DNA of 15,717 nucleotides from an uncultured Bacteroidales bacterium (GCA_945837185.1 CAMAMZ010000035.1:1-15717), one strand, 5' to 3'. Shown: positions 7,588 through 15,561, numbered from the stretch's first letter. Notes: generated by a model from the letters alone, not told the origin. A program made the numbers and translations.

Positions 7588-8976
7588 TTATTTCTCATCC
7601 TTGCTACGGATGTATTCTTCGTATTCCGCAATCTCGCGTTCCCCAATATGCGACAAGCCATATTGTTCGTCGTGCTGACTCACGTCAAGACCTACACGCT
7701 CACTCTGCAAACTAACACGCATCGGTATCACGCGGTCAATAAGCCAATAGCCTAAGTAGCTCATGATAAAGGTGTAGACTATGACAATGGCTACTGCCAA
7801 CAGATGGTAGAGGAAGATGACAAAGCCTTCCCAAGAGCCGGCAATCAGTCCTTCCTGAATGAAGATGCCCGTGAGCACGGTACCGAAGATACCTCCTGTG
7901 CCGTGGGTGGGAAATACGTCAAGCGCATCGTCTACACGTGTGTGGCTACGCCAATAGACTGCCACGTTACAGATGATGGTGATGACGAAGGCAATGAAAA
8001 TACTTTGTCCTACCGTAACATAACCGGCGGAAGGAGTGATGGCAACAAGACCTACCACACAACCTACAGCCGCTCCCATGGCAGAAGGCTTGCGTCCGCG
8101 CAGGCAGTCGAAGAAAATCCAGGTCATCATGGCTGTTGCTGAGGCTGTATTGGTGTTGAGGAATGCCTTGACAGCCTGACCGTCGGCATGCAGGGAGCTA
8201 CCTGCGTTGAAGCCAAACCATCCCAACCACAGCATGGCTGCACCTAACAACACAAAGGGAATGTTTGCCGGCTCAGAGCGACGGGTGTTGGCCACGCGTC
8301 TGCCTAAGAACAATGCTCCGGCAAGGGCTGCCACACCCGAAGAGGCATGTACAACGATACCTCCAGCAAAGTCGACAACGCCCCATTGCAAGAACAAACC
8401 ATCAGGATGCCAGGTCATGTGTGCCAAGGGGCAATATATTACGACAAAAAACCATATCATGAAAAACAGATAGGCCGAGAAACGAACACGTTCGGCAAAG
8501 GAACCGGTAATCAATGACGGTGTGATAATGGCAAATTTCATTTGGAAGAGGGCATAGAGGGCCAGTGGTATGGTGGCTCCGCCTAACACTTTGCCTGTTG
8601 GGGTGATATAGGTGTCGGCACCTACTCCCTGGAACATGAGGAAGGTGGATGGATTGCCAATAACACCGCCCACATCATCACCAAAAGCCAAGCTAAATCC
8701 GAATACTACCCATAGCACGCTGATGATACCCATGGCAATGAAACTCTGGAGCATGGTGGAAATGACGTTCTTGGCGCCTACCATACCTCCATAGAAGAAT
8801 GACAAACCGGGAGTCATCATAAGAACAAAGATAGTGGCAGTTATCAGCCATGCCACATCGGCAGCACTAATCTTTGAGAAATCGCACGTAAACGAGGGCT
8901 CTCCGGCAAACAAGCCTGCGATGGCGAAGATGACCATCGCCGACATGAGGACGATCCATTTTTTGTGTACTTTCAT
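7588..8976 (-). CDS. amtB: Ammonium transporter (Amt/MEP/Rh family)
   Basis: This is an inner-membrane channel that takes up ammonium when it is scarce. The 462 residues start with a cleavable-signal-like segment (about 1-24), as in E. coli AmtB, followed by about eleven membrane helices. The paired pore histidines are visible as His210 in VDFAGGIVVHASSG and His358 in FPTHGTGG; Asp202, and Phe256 in WFGFNAGS, also match recruitment and gate positions. The C-terminal tail carries ERVGLDVSQHDEQYG, the usual cytoplasmic region that PII proteins contact. The start is the ATG at 8976, because AAAGGA lies 7 bases upstream; the frame opens earlier only from a TTG at 9036, inside the last codons of asnB's neighbourhood. 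It sits 65 bases downstream of asnB on the same strand, and no glnK adjoins it. Confidence 0.96.
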   Translation of the reverse strand: MKVHKKWIVLMSAMVIFAIAGLFAGEPSFTCDFSKISAADVAWLITATIFVLMMTPGLSFFYGGMVGAKNVISTMLQSFIAMGIISVLWVVFGFSLAFGDDVGGVIGNPSTFLMFQGVGADTYITPTGKVLGGATIPLALYALFQMKFAIITPSLITGSFAERVRFSAYLFFMIWFFVVIYCPLAHMTWHPDGLFLQWGVVDFAGGIVVHASSGVAALAGALFLGRRVANTRRSEPANIPFVLLGAAMLWLGWFGFNAGSSLHADGQAVKAFLNTNTASATAMMTWIFFDCLRGRKPSAMGAAVGCVVGLVAITPSAGYVTVGQSIFIAFVITIICNVAVYWRSHTRVDDALDVFPTHGTGGIFGTVLTGIFIQEGLIAGSWEGFVIFLYHLLAVAIVIVYTFIMSYLGYWLIDRVIPMRVSLQSERVGLDVSQHDEQYGLSHIGEREIAEYEEYIRSKDEK

Positions 8977-8983
8977 TGTGTTA

Positions 8984-8989
8984 TCCTTT
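8984..8989 (-). promoter_or_regulatory. Ribosome binding site fixing the amtB start
   Basis: AAAGGA on the minus strand lies 7 bases before the ATG at 8976. It supports this start over the TTG 60 bases further upstream. Confidence 0.65.
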
Positions 8990-9030
8990 CTATAAATTAA
9001 TAAATAAAAATGTCGTAGAGGGGTGGGGTG

Positions 9031-9056
9031 GAGCAAGCCTGTTAGTAGGCCTGCTC
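9031..9056 (-). other. Hairpin with the asnB stop codon in its loop
   Basis: On the minus strand GAGCAGGCCT pairs with AGGCTTGCTC over 10 bases (one G-U wobble) around the loop ACTAAC, which contains the TAA stop of asnB. No T-run follows at once; C-rich sequence comes first and ATTTTTATTTATT is about 18 bases on. It may act as an attenuator or mRNA stabiliser between asnB and amtB, or be incidental to the coding sequence. Confidence 0.5.
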
Positions 9057-10736
9057 ATGCACACCTTTGACGGCACGTCCGCTGGGGTCGTTCTGACCTT
9101 GGAAGGACGCATCCCATGCCAAAGCCTCTGCTGTAGAGCAGGCTACAGAAGGTACGGAAGGCACGCTGCGTGCTGCACTGTCGCTGGGGAAATGTTCGGC
9201 AAAGATGCTACGATAGTAGTATTCTTCCTTGTTTTGAGGAGGATTGATGGGGAAGCGTTCTGCCGCATGCGCCATCTGCTCGTCGCTCACAGCCTGCTCG
9301 GTCATGGCCTTCAGGGTGTCAATCCAAGAATAGCCTACGCCATCGCTGAACTGCTCTTTCTGTCGCCATGCCACTTCGGCCGGCAAAATATCGGCGAAGG
9401 CTTCACGCACGATACGTTTCTCAATGGTTTGACCGGGGCACATCTTAGCTTCGGGATTGGTGCGCATGGCAACATCGAGAAACTCCTTGTCGAGGAAGGG
9501 CACACGTCCTTCTACACCCCATGCCGCCAGACTCTTGTTGGCACGCAGGCAGTCGTATAAATAGAGCTTGCCGAGTTTGCGCACCGTTTCTTCGTGGAAG
9601 GCACGAGCATTGGGTGCTTTATGGAAATAGAGGTAACCACCAAATATCTCATCGGCACCTTCTCCTGAAAGTACCATCTTGATGCCCATCGACTTGATGA
9701 CACGAGCCAACAGGTACATGGGGGTAGAGGCACGTACGGTGGTCACATCGTAGGTTTCAATGAAATAGATGACATCACGGATGGCATCCAAGCCTTCTTG
9801 TATCGTATAGTTGATTTCATGATGCACCGTGCCTATGTAATCAGCCACCAAGCGTGCTTTGGCCAAGTCGGGAGCACCTTTCAAGCCCACTGCGAAAGAG
9901 TGAAGGCGTGGCCACCATGCCCTTGTTTGTCCTCCTTCTTCAACACGTCGGTCGGCAAATTGCTCGGCAAGGGCAGAAATGACCGAAGAGTCCAATCCGC
10001 CACTAAGGAGCACACCATAGGGCACATCGCTCATCAATTGTCTTTTGACAGCACTGCGCAGGGAGTCGTGAATGGCACTCACGCTGGCCCCATTGTCTTT
10101 CACAGCCTCGTAGTCCATCCAATCCCGCCAGTAATAACGTTGCATGCCAGGTGTGCGGCTCCAGTAATAATGTCCGGGCAGGAACGGTTCATAATGATCG
10201 CATTGACCTTCGAGCGCTTTCAGCTCACTGGCCACATACACCTTGCCATCGCTGTCATAACCTATATATAAAGGTATTACGCCTATAGGGTCGCGTGCAA
10301 TGAGAAACTCGTTGCGTGCGGCATCATAAAGGGCAAAGGCAAAGATGCCCGACAAACGCTCTATCATGCGTTCTACTGCAGCATGGTCAGGTTCCCCATT
10401 CTCAAACAAAGCTCTATACAGCGCAAGGATTACTTCGCAGTCGCTGCCCGTTTGAAAAGCATAGCTTTGCGCGAACTCATTTCTTAAGTCTTGGTGGTTG
10501 TAGATTTCACCGTTCACAGCAAGAACTTGCTGGTTGTCGGGACTGAAAAGAGGTTGCTTGCCTGATTCTGGGTCAACGATAGACAGGCGTTCGTGTGCAA
10601 GGATGGCTGAGCCACCACTATAAATACCACTCCAATCCGGTCCGCGATGGCGGATCTTCTGACTCATTCTTAATGCTTTCTGTCGCAGACTCTCTGAAGG
10701 CTGTTGCACGTTAAAAATAGCTACTATGCCACACAT
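9042..10736 (-). CDS. asnB: Asparagine synthetase B, glutamine-hydrolysing
   Basis: This cytoplasmic enzyme makes asparagine from aspartate, ATP and glutamine. It begins MCGIVAIF, so Cys2 becomes the N-terminal nucleophile of the class II glutaminase domain after Met removal (about 1-200); RHRGPD (29-34) and the NGEIYNH stretch (75-81) are the usual glutaminase motifs. The synthetase domain has the ATP-pyrophosphatase loop SGGLDSS at 245-251 and SGEGADEIFGGY further on. The 564 residues and the ending DPSGRAVKGVHEQAY match E. coli-type AsnB. The intact Cys2 argues for glutamine rather than free ammonium as donor. The gene is divergent from dapF and precedes amtB by 65 bases. A TAnnTTTG element at 10843-10850 gives a leader of about 100 bases. 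Confidence 0.96.
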   Translation of the reverse strand: MCGIVAIFNVQQPSESLRQKALRMSQKIRHRGPDWSGIYSGGSAILAHERLSIVDPESGKQPLFSPDNQQVLAVNGEIYNHQDLRNEFAQSYAFQTGSDCEVILALYRALFENGEPDHAAVERMIERLSGIFAFALYDAARNEFLIARDPIGVIPLYIGYDSDGKVYVASELKALEGQCDHYEPFLPGHYYWSRTPGMQRYYWRDWMDYEAVKDNGASVSAIHDSLRSAVKRQLMSDVPYGVLLSGGLDSSVISALAEQFADRRVEEGGQTRAWWPRLHSFAVGLKGAPDLAKARLVADYIGTVHHEINYTIQEGLDAIRDVIYFIETYDVTTVRASTPMYLLARVIKSMGIKMVLSGEGADEIFGGYLYFHKAPNARAFHEETVRKLGKLYLYDCLRANKSLAAWGVEGRVPFLDKEFLDVAMRTNPEAKMCPGQTIEKRIVREAFADILPAEVAWRQKEQFSDGVGYSWIDTLKAMTEQAVSDEQMAHAAERFPINPPQNKEEYYYRSIFAEHFPSDSAARSVPSVPSVACSTAEALAWDASFQGQNDPSGRAVKGVHEQAY

Positions 10737-10842
10737 AATCGTTACATTCGTTTAATCAAGCGAACCATCTAAAAGATGTTTCGTCTTGAAAGTTTGACAT
10801 TAATTATCTCCATACCGCTTTCTTTTTGCAAGAAAAACTGTG

Positions 10843-10850
10843 CAAATATA
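10843..10850 (-). promoter_or_regulatory. asnB: asnB-amtB promoter (-7 element)
   Basis: The minus strand reads TATATTTGCA, matching TAnnTTTG. No good -33 TTG is found at the right distance, so the promoter may need an activator. The predicted start is near 10836. Confidence 0.5.
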
Positions 10851-10856
10851 GCTCAA

Positions 10857-10867
10857 TTTGTCGTAAA
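10857..10867. repeat. TTTGTCGTAAA repeat, copy 1 (second copy at 11043-11053)
   Basis: This exact 11-base word appears twice in the divergent region in the same orientation. This copy lies just upstream of the asnB -7 element, in the spacer; the other overlaps the dapF -7 element. It may be a shared regulator site, or chance in AT-rich DNA. Confidence 0.4.
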
Positions 10868-10952
10868 AGAGAATAAAATTAGCTCACTTTGAAATATAAA
10901 ACAAAAAGCCATTTACGTTTTGTAAGGTTAATTGGTTGCTGCCGTTTCATAT

Positions 10953-10969
10953 TGATATTACAAATATCA
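10953..10969. promoter_or_regulatory. Candidate operator palindrome
   Basis: TGATATTACAAATATCA is a perfect 7-3-7 inverted repeat roughly midway between the asnB and dapF promoter elements, about 100 bases upstream of each predicted start. Its size and symmetry suit a dimeric DNA-binding protein able to control both directions. The regulator is not in the window. Confidence 0.4.
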
Positions 10970-11049
10970 TTTTTGCTTACGATGTGTAAGTTTGCTGCGA
11001 AAAATAACAAAAAACAAAGAAAAGGCAGGCAAATTCTATCTTTTTGTCG

Positions 11050-11057
11050 TAAATTTG
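11050..11057 (+). promoter_or_regulatory. dapF: dapF-dapL promoter (-7 element)
   Basis: TAAATTTGCATCG contains an exact TAnnTTTG with the TTTGCA extension common in this phylum. The -33 region is poor. The predicted start near 11064 gives a leader of about 30 bases. Confidence 0.55.
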
Positions 11058-11078
11058 CATCGTTTTATTAAATATAGA

Positions 11079-11085
11079 AAAGGAG
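11079..11085 (+). promoter_or_regulatory. Strong ribosome binding site of dapF
   Basis: AAAGGAG ends 9 bases before the ATG at 11095. It is the clearest Shine-Dalgarno sequence in the window, notable because most genes here have none, and it fixes the dapF start. Confidence 0.7.
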
Positions 11086-11094
11086 AAGAGAACA

Positions 11095-11931
11095 ATGAAA
11101 CATCCAGTAATCCATTTTACCAAGATGCATGGAGCAGGTAATGACTATATTTATGTCAATACTTTGGCGTATGACATCTTGAACCCGGAGGAGACGGCTC
11201 GGAAATGGAGTGCTTGGCACACAGGAATAGGAAGCGATGGCCTTGTGTTGATAGGCAAGCCTTCGATAAGAAGTGGTGCCGATTTTTCCATGCGCATTTT
11301 CAATGCCGATGGCTCGGAGGCAATGATGTGTGGTAATGCCAGTCGTTGTATAGGTAAATACCTTTATGAAAAGAAGTTGACCGACAAAAAGAAGATTCTG
11401 CTGGAGACGCTCTCGGGTGTGAAAGTCCTGCAATTGGATGTATGCGATGAGCTGGTGCGCCAAGTAACGGTAGACATGTTGGAGCCTGCCTTGCACAATG
11501 CTGACCAGTATGACGAGTCGGTGGGGTTGAAAGAGGTTCTGGCGTATGGAAAAGCCATGTTTGTGTCGATGGGCAATCCGCATTGCGTTATCTTTGTGGA
11601 TGATTTGAATCAGGTGGATGTGGCAGCGATTGGCAGCAAACTGGAGTATGCCAAGGTCTTCCCCCAGCGTTGCAACATAGAATTTGTGCAGCCTTTGGGC
11701 GGGAATCGTGTGCGGGCCAGAGTATGGGAACGTGGCTCAGGCATCACAATGGCCTGTGGTACAGGAGCCTGCGCAACAGCTGTAGCAGCTGCTTCTATGG
11801 GCTATACCGATCGCCATTGTGAGGTGGTGATGGATGGAGGCACGCTCAGTATTGAATGGGATGCCGCTACCAATCACGTTTTCCTTTCAGGTCCTGCGAC
11901 CTTTGTCTTCGAAGGTGAGATAGCCCTATAG
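11095..11931 (+). CDS. dapF: Diaminopimelate epimerase
   Basis: This enzyme interconverts LL- and meso-diaminopimelate, giving the cell-wall cross-linking amino acid and the precursor of lysine. The 278 residues have the two-lobed DapF layout with one catalytic cysteine in each lobe: Cys79 in MMCGNASRC and Cys221 in MACGTGACAT. The N-terminal KMHGAGNDYIYV (10-21) is the usual substrate-loop motif, and GNPHCVIF (160-167) is also typical. The start follows a strong ribosome binding site. dapL follows after 64 bases on the same strand, so the two enzymes acting on LL-DAP in succession are probably co-expressed. Confidence 0.96.
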   Translation: MKHPVIHFTKMHGAGNDYIYVNTLAYDILNPEETARKWSAWHTGIGSDGLVLIGKPSIRSGADFSMRIFNADGSEAMMCGNASRCIGKYLYEKKLTDKKKILLETLSGVKVLQLDVCDELVRQVTVDMLEPALHNADQYDESVGLKEVLAYGKAMFVSMGNPHCVIFVDDLNQVDVAAIGSKLEYAKVFPQRCNIEFVQPLGGNRVRARVWERGSGITMACGTGACATAVAAASMGYTDRHCEVVMDGGTLSIEWDAATNHVFLSGPATFVFEGEIAL

Positions 11932-11995
11932 TGTGGTTTTCCCTCCCTTATATATAATAATAGGTGTAATAAAGATTATAAAGCATTGCATATAT

Positions 11996-13225
11996 ATGGC
12001 ATTAGTAAACGAACATTTTTTGAAATTATCCAATAATTATCTTTTTGCAGACATCGCCAAGAAGGTAAATGCTTATAAAGTGTCGCATCCCAAGACAGAA
12101 GTCATCAGTCTGGGTATCGGTGATGTTACCCAGCCCCTTTGTCCGGCTGTTATCGACGCCATGCACAAGGCGGTAGATGAGATGGCAGAGAAGGCTACTT
12201 TCAGAGGCTATGGCCCGGAACGTGGTTACGACTTCCTGCGTGAAGCTATTCTGAAGAACGATTTCCAGCCCCGTGGCATTCACCTTGACCCGAGTGAAAT
12301 CTTTGTCAACGATGGTGCGAAAAGCGATACCGGTAATATCCAGGAGATTGTGAGATGGGACAACTCGATAGGTGTAACAGACCCCATTTACCCGGTGTAT
12401 ATTGATTCGAATGTCATGATAGGGCGTGCCGGCATCATGCAAGATGGCAAATGGAGCAATGTAACCTATTTCCCCTGCACAGCAGAGAACGGTTTTGTGC
12501 CTGAACTACCCGACCACAGGGTCGACATGATTTACCTGTGCTATCCGAACAATCCCACGGGAACCGTGCTTACCAAGGATGAGTTGCGGAAATGGGTGAA
12601 TTACGCTTTGCGCAATGATGCCATCATTTTCTACGATGCTGCCTATGAGGCATATATCCAGGACGAAACGATTCCACATTCCATCTATGAGATTAAGGGT
12701 GCAAGAAAATGTGCCATTGAGTTCCATAGCTATTCAAAGACAGCGGGCTTTACCGGTGTGCGATGTGGCTATACGGTGATTCCCAAGGAATTGAAGGCCG
12801 TAACCTTGGATGGCAAAGAGCAGGTAGAACTCAACCATTTGTGGGACCGCAGGCAGAGTACGAAGTTTAACGGAACAAGCTATATATCCCAACGTGCGGC
12901 AGAGGCCATCTATACACCCGAAGGCAAAGAACAGGTAAAGCAAACCATCGACTACTATATGGGTAATGCCAAGATTATGACAGAATCGCTTCGCAAGATG
13001 GGATTCACCTTCTACGGTGGTGAGAATGCTCCCTATCTGTGGGTGAAGACACCTCATGGCGAAAGCAGCTGGCGCTTCTTCGAACAACTGTTATACGGAG
13101 CCTCAGTGGTATGTACGCCTGGTGTGGGCTTTGGTCCGAGTGGTGAGGGCTATTTCCGTTTAACGGCCTTTGGAGAGCGTGAGCAATGCAAGGAAGCCAT
13201 GCGTCGTATAGAGGAATGGATTTGA
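11996..13225 (+). CDS. dapL: LL-diaminopimelate aminotransferase
   Basis: This PLP enzyme makes LL-diaminopimelate from tetrahydrodipicolinate and glutamate in one step, bypassing the acyl (DapD/C/E) branch. The chosen ATG at 11996 gives 409 residues starting MALVNEHFLKLSNNYLF, the usual length and beginning for DapL; the frame is also open from a GTG at 11933, but the extra 21 residues (VFPPLYIIIG...) do not belong to the family. YPNNPTG (183-189) and FYDAAYEAY (212-220) are fold type I aminotransferase motifs, and SYSKTAGFTG places the PLP lysine at Lys248. There is no obvious Shine-Dalgarno; the leader is AT-rich. It follows dapF and precedes glnN by 122 bases. Its amino donor glutamate ties it to the nitrogen genes. 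Confidence 0.95.
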   Translation: MALVNEHFLKLSNNYLFADIAKKVNAYKVSHPKTEVISLGIGDVTQPLCPAVIDAMHKAVDEMAEKATFRGYGPERGYDFLREAILKNDFQPRGIHLDPSEIFVNDGAKSDTGNIQEIVRWDNSIGVTDPIYPVYIDSNVMIGRAGIMQDGKWSNVTYFPCTAENGFVPELPDHRVDMIYLCYPNNPTGTVLTKDELRKWVNYALRNDAIIFYDAAYEAYIQDETIPHSIYEIKGARKCAIEFHSYSKTAGFTGVRCGYTVIPKELKAVTLDGKEQVELNHLWDRRQSTKFNGTSYISQRAAEAIYTPEGKEQVKQTIDYYMGNAKIMTESLRKMGFTFYGGENAPYLWVKTPHGESSWRFFEQLLYGASVVCTPGVGFGPSGEGYFRLTAFGEREQCKEAMRRIEEWI

Positions 13226-13256
13226 CGGATAAGAATATAATAGAAGAAAAAGAGAG

Positions 13257-13284
13257 TTGTTTTCAGAAAAAAACGTTACCTTTG
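13257..13284 (+). promoter_or_regulatory. glnN: Promoter of glnN
   Basis: TACCTTTG (13277-13284) matches TAnnTTTG, with TTG (13257-13259) 17 bases upstream, the same spacing as the efflux promoter. The predicted start near 13291 leaves a leader of about 57 bases. glnN can therefore be transcribed apart from dapF-dapL. Confidence 0.6.
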
Positions 13285-13312
13285 TCATCGCAAAAAGCAT
13301 CGTGACGTTTTT
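13269..13312. promoter_or_regulatory. Inverted repeat spanning the glnN promoter start
   Basis: AAAAACGTTAC (13269-13279) is complementary to GTGACGTTTTT (13302-13312) with one mismatch. The left arm runs into the -7 element and the right arm falls in the early leader, bracketing the predicted transcription start. It may be an operator or a leader hairpin. Confidence 0.4.
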
Positions 13313-13347
13313 GTGATATTTTTAACAAACAAAAGACAGTAATAGAA

Positions 13348-15537
13348 ATGGCTAATTTGAGATTTGATGCTGTGGAGAAGGCCTTTAACAAGAAGCCTTT
13401 GAATGTGGAAGTGCCGAACGGCCGCCCGTCAGAGTATTTTGGCAAGTATGTTTTCAATCGTGCCAAGATGTACAAGTATCTGCCAGCTGATGTTTACAGG
13501 AAATTGGTGGATGTGATTGACAATGGCGCGCGTTTAGACAGGTCCATCGCAGACGCTGTGGCAGCGGGTATGAAGCGTTGGGCAGAAGAGAATGGGGTGA
13601 CCCACTATACCCACTGGTTCCAGCCTCTTACAGAAGGTACGGCAGAAAAACATGATGCTTTTATTGAGCATGATGGCAAGGGTGGCATGATAGAGGAGTT
13701 TTCCGGCAAGTTGTTGGTACAGCAGGAGCCGGATGCTTCAAGTTTCCCATCTGGCGGTATCAGAAACACTTTTGAGGCCAGAGGTTACTCGGCATGGGAT
13801 CCTACATCGCCCGTGTTCATCATCGACGATACACTCTGTATTCCTACAGTCTTTATCTCTTATACAGGTGAGGCGCTCGACTATAAGGTGCCTTTGCTCC
13901 GTTCGTTGCATGCCGTGAATATGGCAGCTACGGCAGTAGCCCACTATTTCTATCCCGATGTGAAGAAAGTGCAGACCAACCTGGGTTGGGAGCAGGAATA
14001 CTTCCTTGTTGATGAGGGATTGTATTGTGCCCGTCCTGACCTGATGCTCACGGGCCGTACGTTAATGGGTCATGATTCTGCAAAGAACCAGCAGATGGAC
14101 GACCACTATTTTGGTACCATCCCTATGCGTGTGCAGGCTTTCATGAAAGATTTGGAGATAAGGGCCCTTGAATTGGGAATCCCTTGCAAGACACGCCATA
14201 ACGAGGTGGCTCCTAACCAGTTTGAGGTGGCTCCTATTTTCGAGGAGTGCAACCTTGCTGTCGACCACAACATGCTTCTCATGTCGTTGATGCGTAAGGT
14301 GGCACAATTGCACGGTTTCCGTGTGTTGCTGCACGAAAAGCCTTTTGCAGGCATCAATGGTTCTGGCAAGCACAACAACTGGAGTCTTTCAACCAATACA
14401 GGTGTGCTTCTGCACGCACCGGGCAAGACACCGGAAGACAACCTGCGCTTCGTAGTGTTTATTGTAGAGACCCTTATGGGTGTGTACAAACATAATGGTC
14501 TGATTAAGGCCTCTATCATGAGTGCCACCAACGCCCATCGTCTGGGAGCCAATGAGGCACCTCCTGCCATCATCTCAAGTTTCTTGGGACGCCAGCTTTC
14601 CGACTTGTTGGAGCATATCATGAATGCAGACAAGGAGACGCTGCTTTCCGTAAAGGCCAAGCAGGGCATGAAGTTGGATATTCCTGAGATTCCAGAATTG
14701 CTCATTGACAATACCGACCGTAACCGCACCTCACCTTTCGCCTTCACTGGTAACAGGTTTGAGTTCCGTGCCGTAGGTTCTGAGGCTAACTGTGCATCGG
14801 CCATGATTGCGCTGAACTCTGCTGTGGCAGAGGCACTGGAAAGTTTCAAGGAGCGCGTTGATGCCTTGATGGCAAATGGCGTTGACCAGATTAGTGCGAT
14901 TCTCGATGTTGTGAAAGAGGATATCAAGGTATGCCAGCCCATACACTTCGATGGCAATGGCTATTCAGAAGAGTGGAAGGAGGAAGCAGCACGTAGAGGT
15001 TTGGACTGTGAGACCAGTTGCCCTGTCATTTTTGACCGCTATCTTGATGAGGCTAGCGTAACCATGTTCGAATCGCTCAATGTAATGCAGCGCAATGAGT
15101 TGGAGGCGCGCAATGAGGTGAAGTGGGAAACTTATACCAAGAAGATTCAGATTGAGGCTCGTGTGATGGGCGACCTGACCATGAACCACATCATTCCCGT
15201 TGCCACCCACTACCAGAGCCGACTGGCGCACAACGTGCAGAGCGTGTATGACATCTTCTCGAAGGAAGAGGCAGAACAGCTTACAGCCCGCAACAAGAAG
15301 ATTATCCGTGAGATTGCCGAGCGCACACAGATCATTGAAACAGGTGTTGAAGAGCTTATCAACGCACGTAAGGTGGCTAACAAGATTGAAAACGAGCGCG
15401 AGAAAGCTATTGCTTATCACGACACGGTGGCTCCTAAGATGGAGGAAATCCGTTATCACATCGACAAGCTTGAGTTGATCGTGAGCGATGAGCTCTGGAC
15501 CCTTCCCAAGTATCGTGAATTGTTGTTTATCCGATAA
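13348..15537 (+). CDS. glnN: Glutamine synthetase type III
   Basis: This enzyme makes glutamine from glutamate, ammonium and ATP, the main entry of ammonium into metabolism. The 729 residues are the length of GSIII, far longer than GSI or GSII. Family motifs are FPSGGIRNTFEARGY (133-147), GWEQEYFLVD (213-222), KTRHNEVAPNQFEVAP (281-296) and HEKPFAGINGSGKHNNWS (329-346); these carry the metal- and substrate-binding acids, histidines and arginine of the fold. The long C-terminal helical region (about 550-729), rich in Glu, Lys and Arg, is GSIII-specific. The ATG is preceded by AT-rich sequence with no Shine-Dalgarno. The gene has its own promoter and ends at a strong terminator. Genomes of this group may carry a second GSIII; this one is linked to ammonium uptake genes. 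Confidence 0.97.
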   Translation: MANLRFDAVEKAFNKKPLNVEVPNGRPSEYFGKYVFNRAKMYKYLPADVYRKLVDVIDNGARLDRSIADAVAAGMKRWAEENGVTHYTHWFQPLTEGTAEKHDAFIEHDGKGGMIEEFSGKLLVQQEPDASSFPSGGIRNTFEARGYSAWDPTSPVFIIDDTLCIPTVFISYTGEALDYKVPLLRSLHAVNMAATAVAHYFYPDVKKVQTNLGWEQEYFLVDEGLYCARPDLMLTGRTLMGHDSAKNQQMDDHYFGTIPMRVQAFMKDLEIRALELGIPCKTRHNEVAPNQFEVAPIFEECNLAVDHNMLLMSLMRKVAQLHGFRVLLHEKPFAGINGSGKHNNWSLSTNTGVLLHAPGKTPEDNLRFVVFIVETLMGVYKHNGLIKASIMSATNAHRLGANEAPPAIISSFLGRQLSDLLEHIMNADKETLLSVKAKQGMKLDIPEIPELLIDNTDRNRTSPFAFTGNRFEFRAVGSEANCASAMIALNSAVAEALESFKERVDALMANGVDQISAILDVVKEDIKVCQPIHFDGNGYSEEWKEEAARRGLDCETSCPVIFDRYLDEASVTMFESLNVMQRNELEARNEVKWETYTKKIQIEARVMGDLTMNHIIPVATHYQSRLAHNVQSVYDIFSKEEAEQLTARNKKIIREIAERTQIIETGVEELINARKVANKIENEREKAIAYHDTVAPKMEEIRYHIDKLELIVSDELWTLPKYRELLFIR

Positions 15538-15561
15538 ACAGTTTGACATCGAATATATAAC

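Larger units (their letters stand above)
10737..11094. other. Divergent promoter region between asnB and dapF
   Basis: This 358-base AT-rich region drives asnB leftward and dapF rightward. It holds the two TAnnTTTG elements (10843-10850 minus, 11050-11057 plus), a second plus-strand TAAGTTTG at 10987-10994 without a -33 partner, a 17-base palindrome at 10953-10969 and an exact 11-base repeat at 10857-10867 and 11043-11053. The asnB leader has a small foldback at about 10774-10788. No RNA gene is recognised, and a 60-codon open frame at 10889-11071 is low-complexity and probably not a gene. Confidence 0.75.

Noticed and set aside
8977..9036. Upstream extension of amtB by 20 residues
   Set aside because: It begins with TTG; the ATG at 8976 has an AAAGGA ribosome binding site and a normal signal-like N-terminus.
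10889..11071. Small plus-strand open frame in the asnB-dapF spacer
   Set aside because: Its product is Lys/Arg/Phe-rich from AT-rich DNA, it runs through the dapF promoter, and no ribosome binding site precedes it.
11933..11995. GTG-initiated extension of dapL
   Set aside because: The extra residues are unlike the family, and MALVNEHF at 11996 is the usual DapL beginning.
14106..14957. Minus-strand open frame (about 283 codons) opposite glnN
   Set aside because: It overlaps the GSIII core motifs on the other strand and has the Ser/Arg-rich composition of an antisense shadow.
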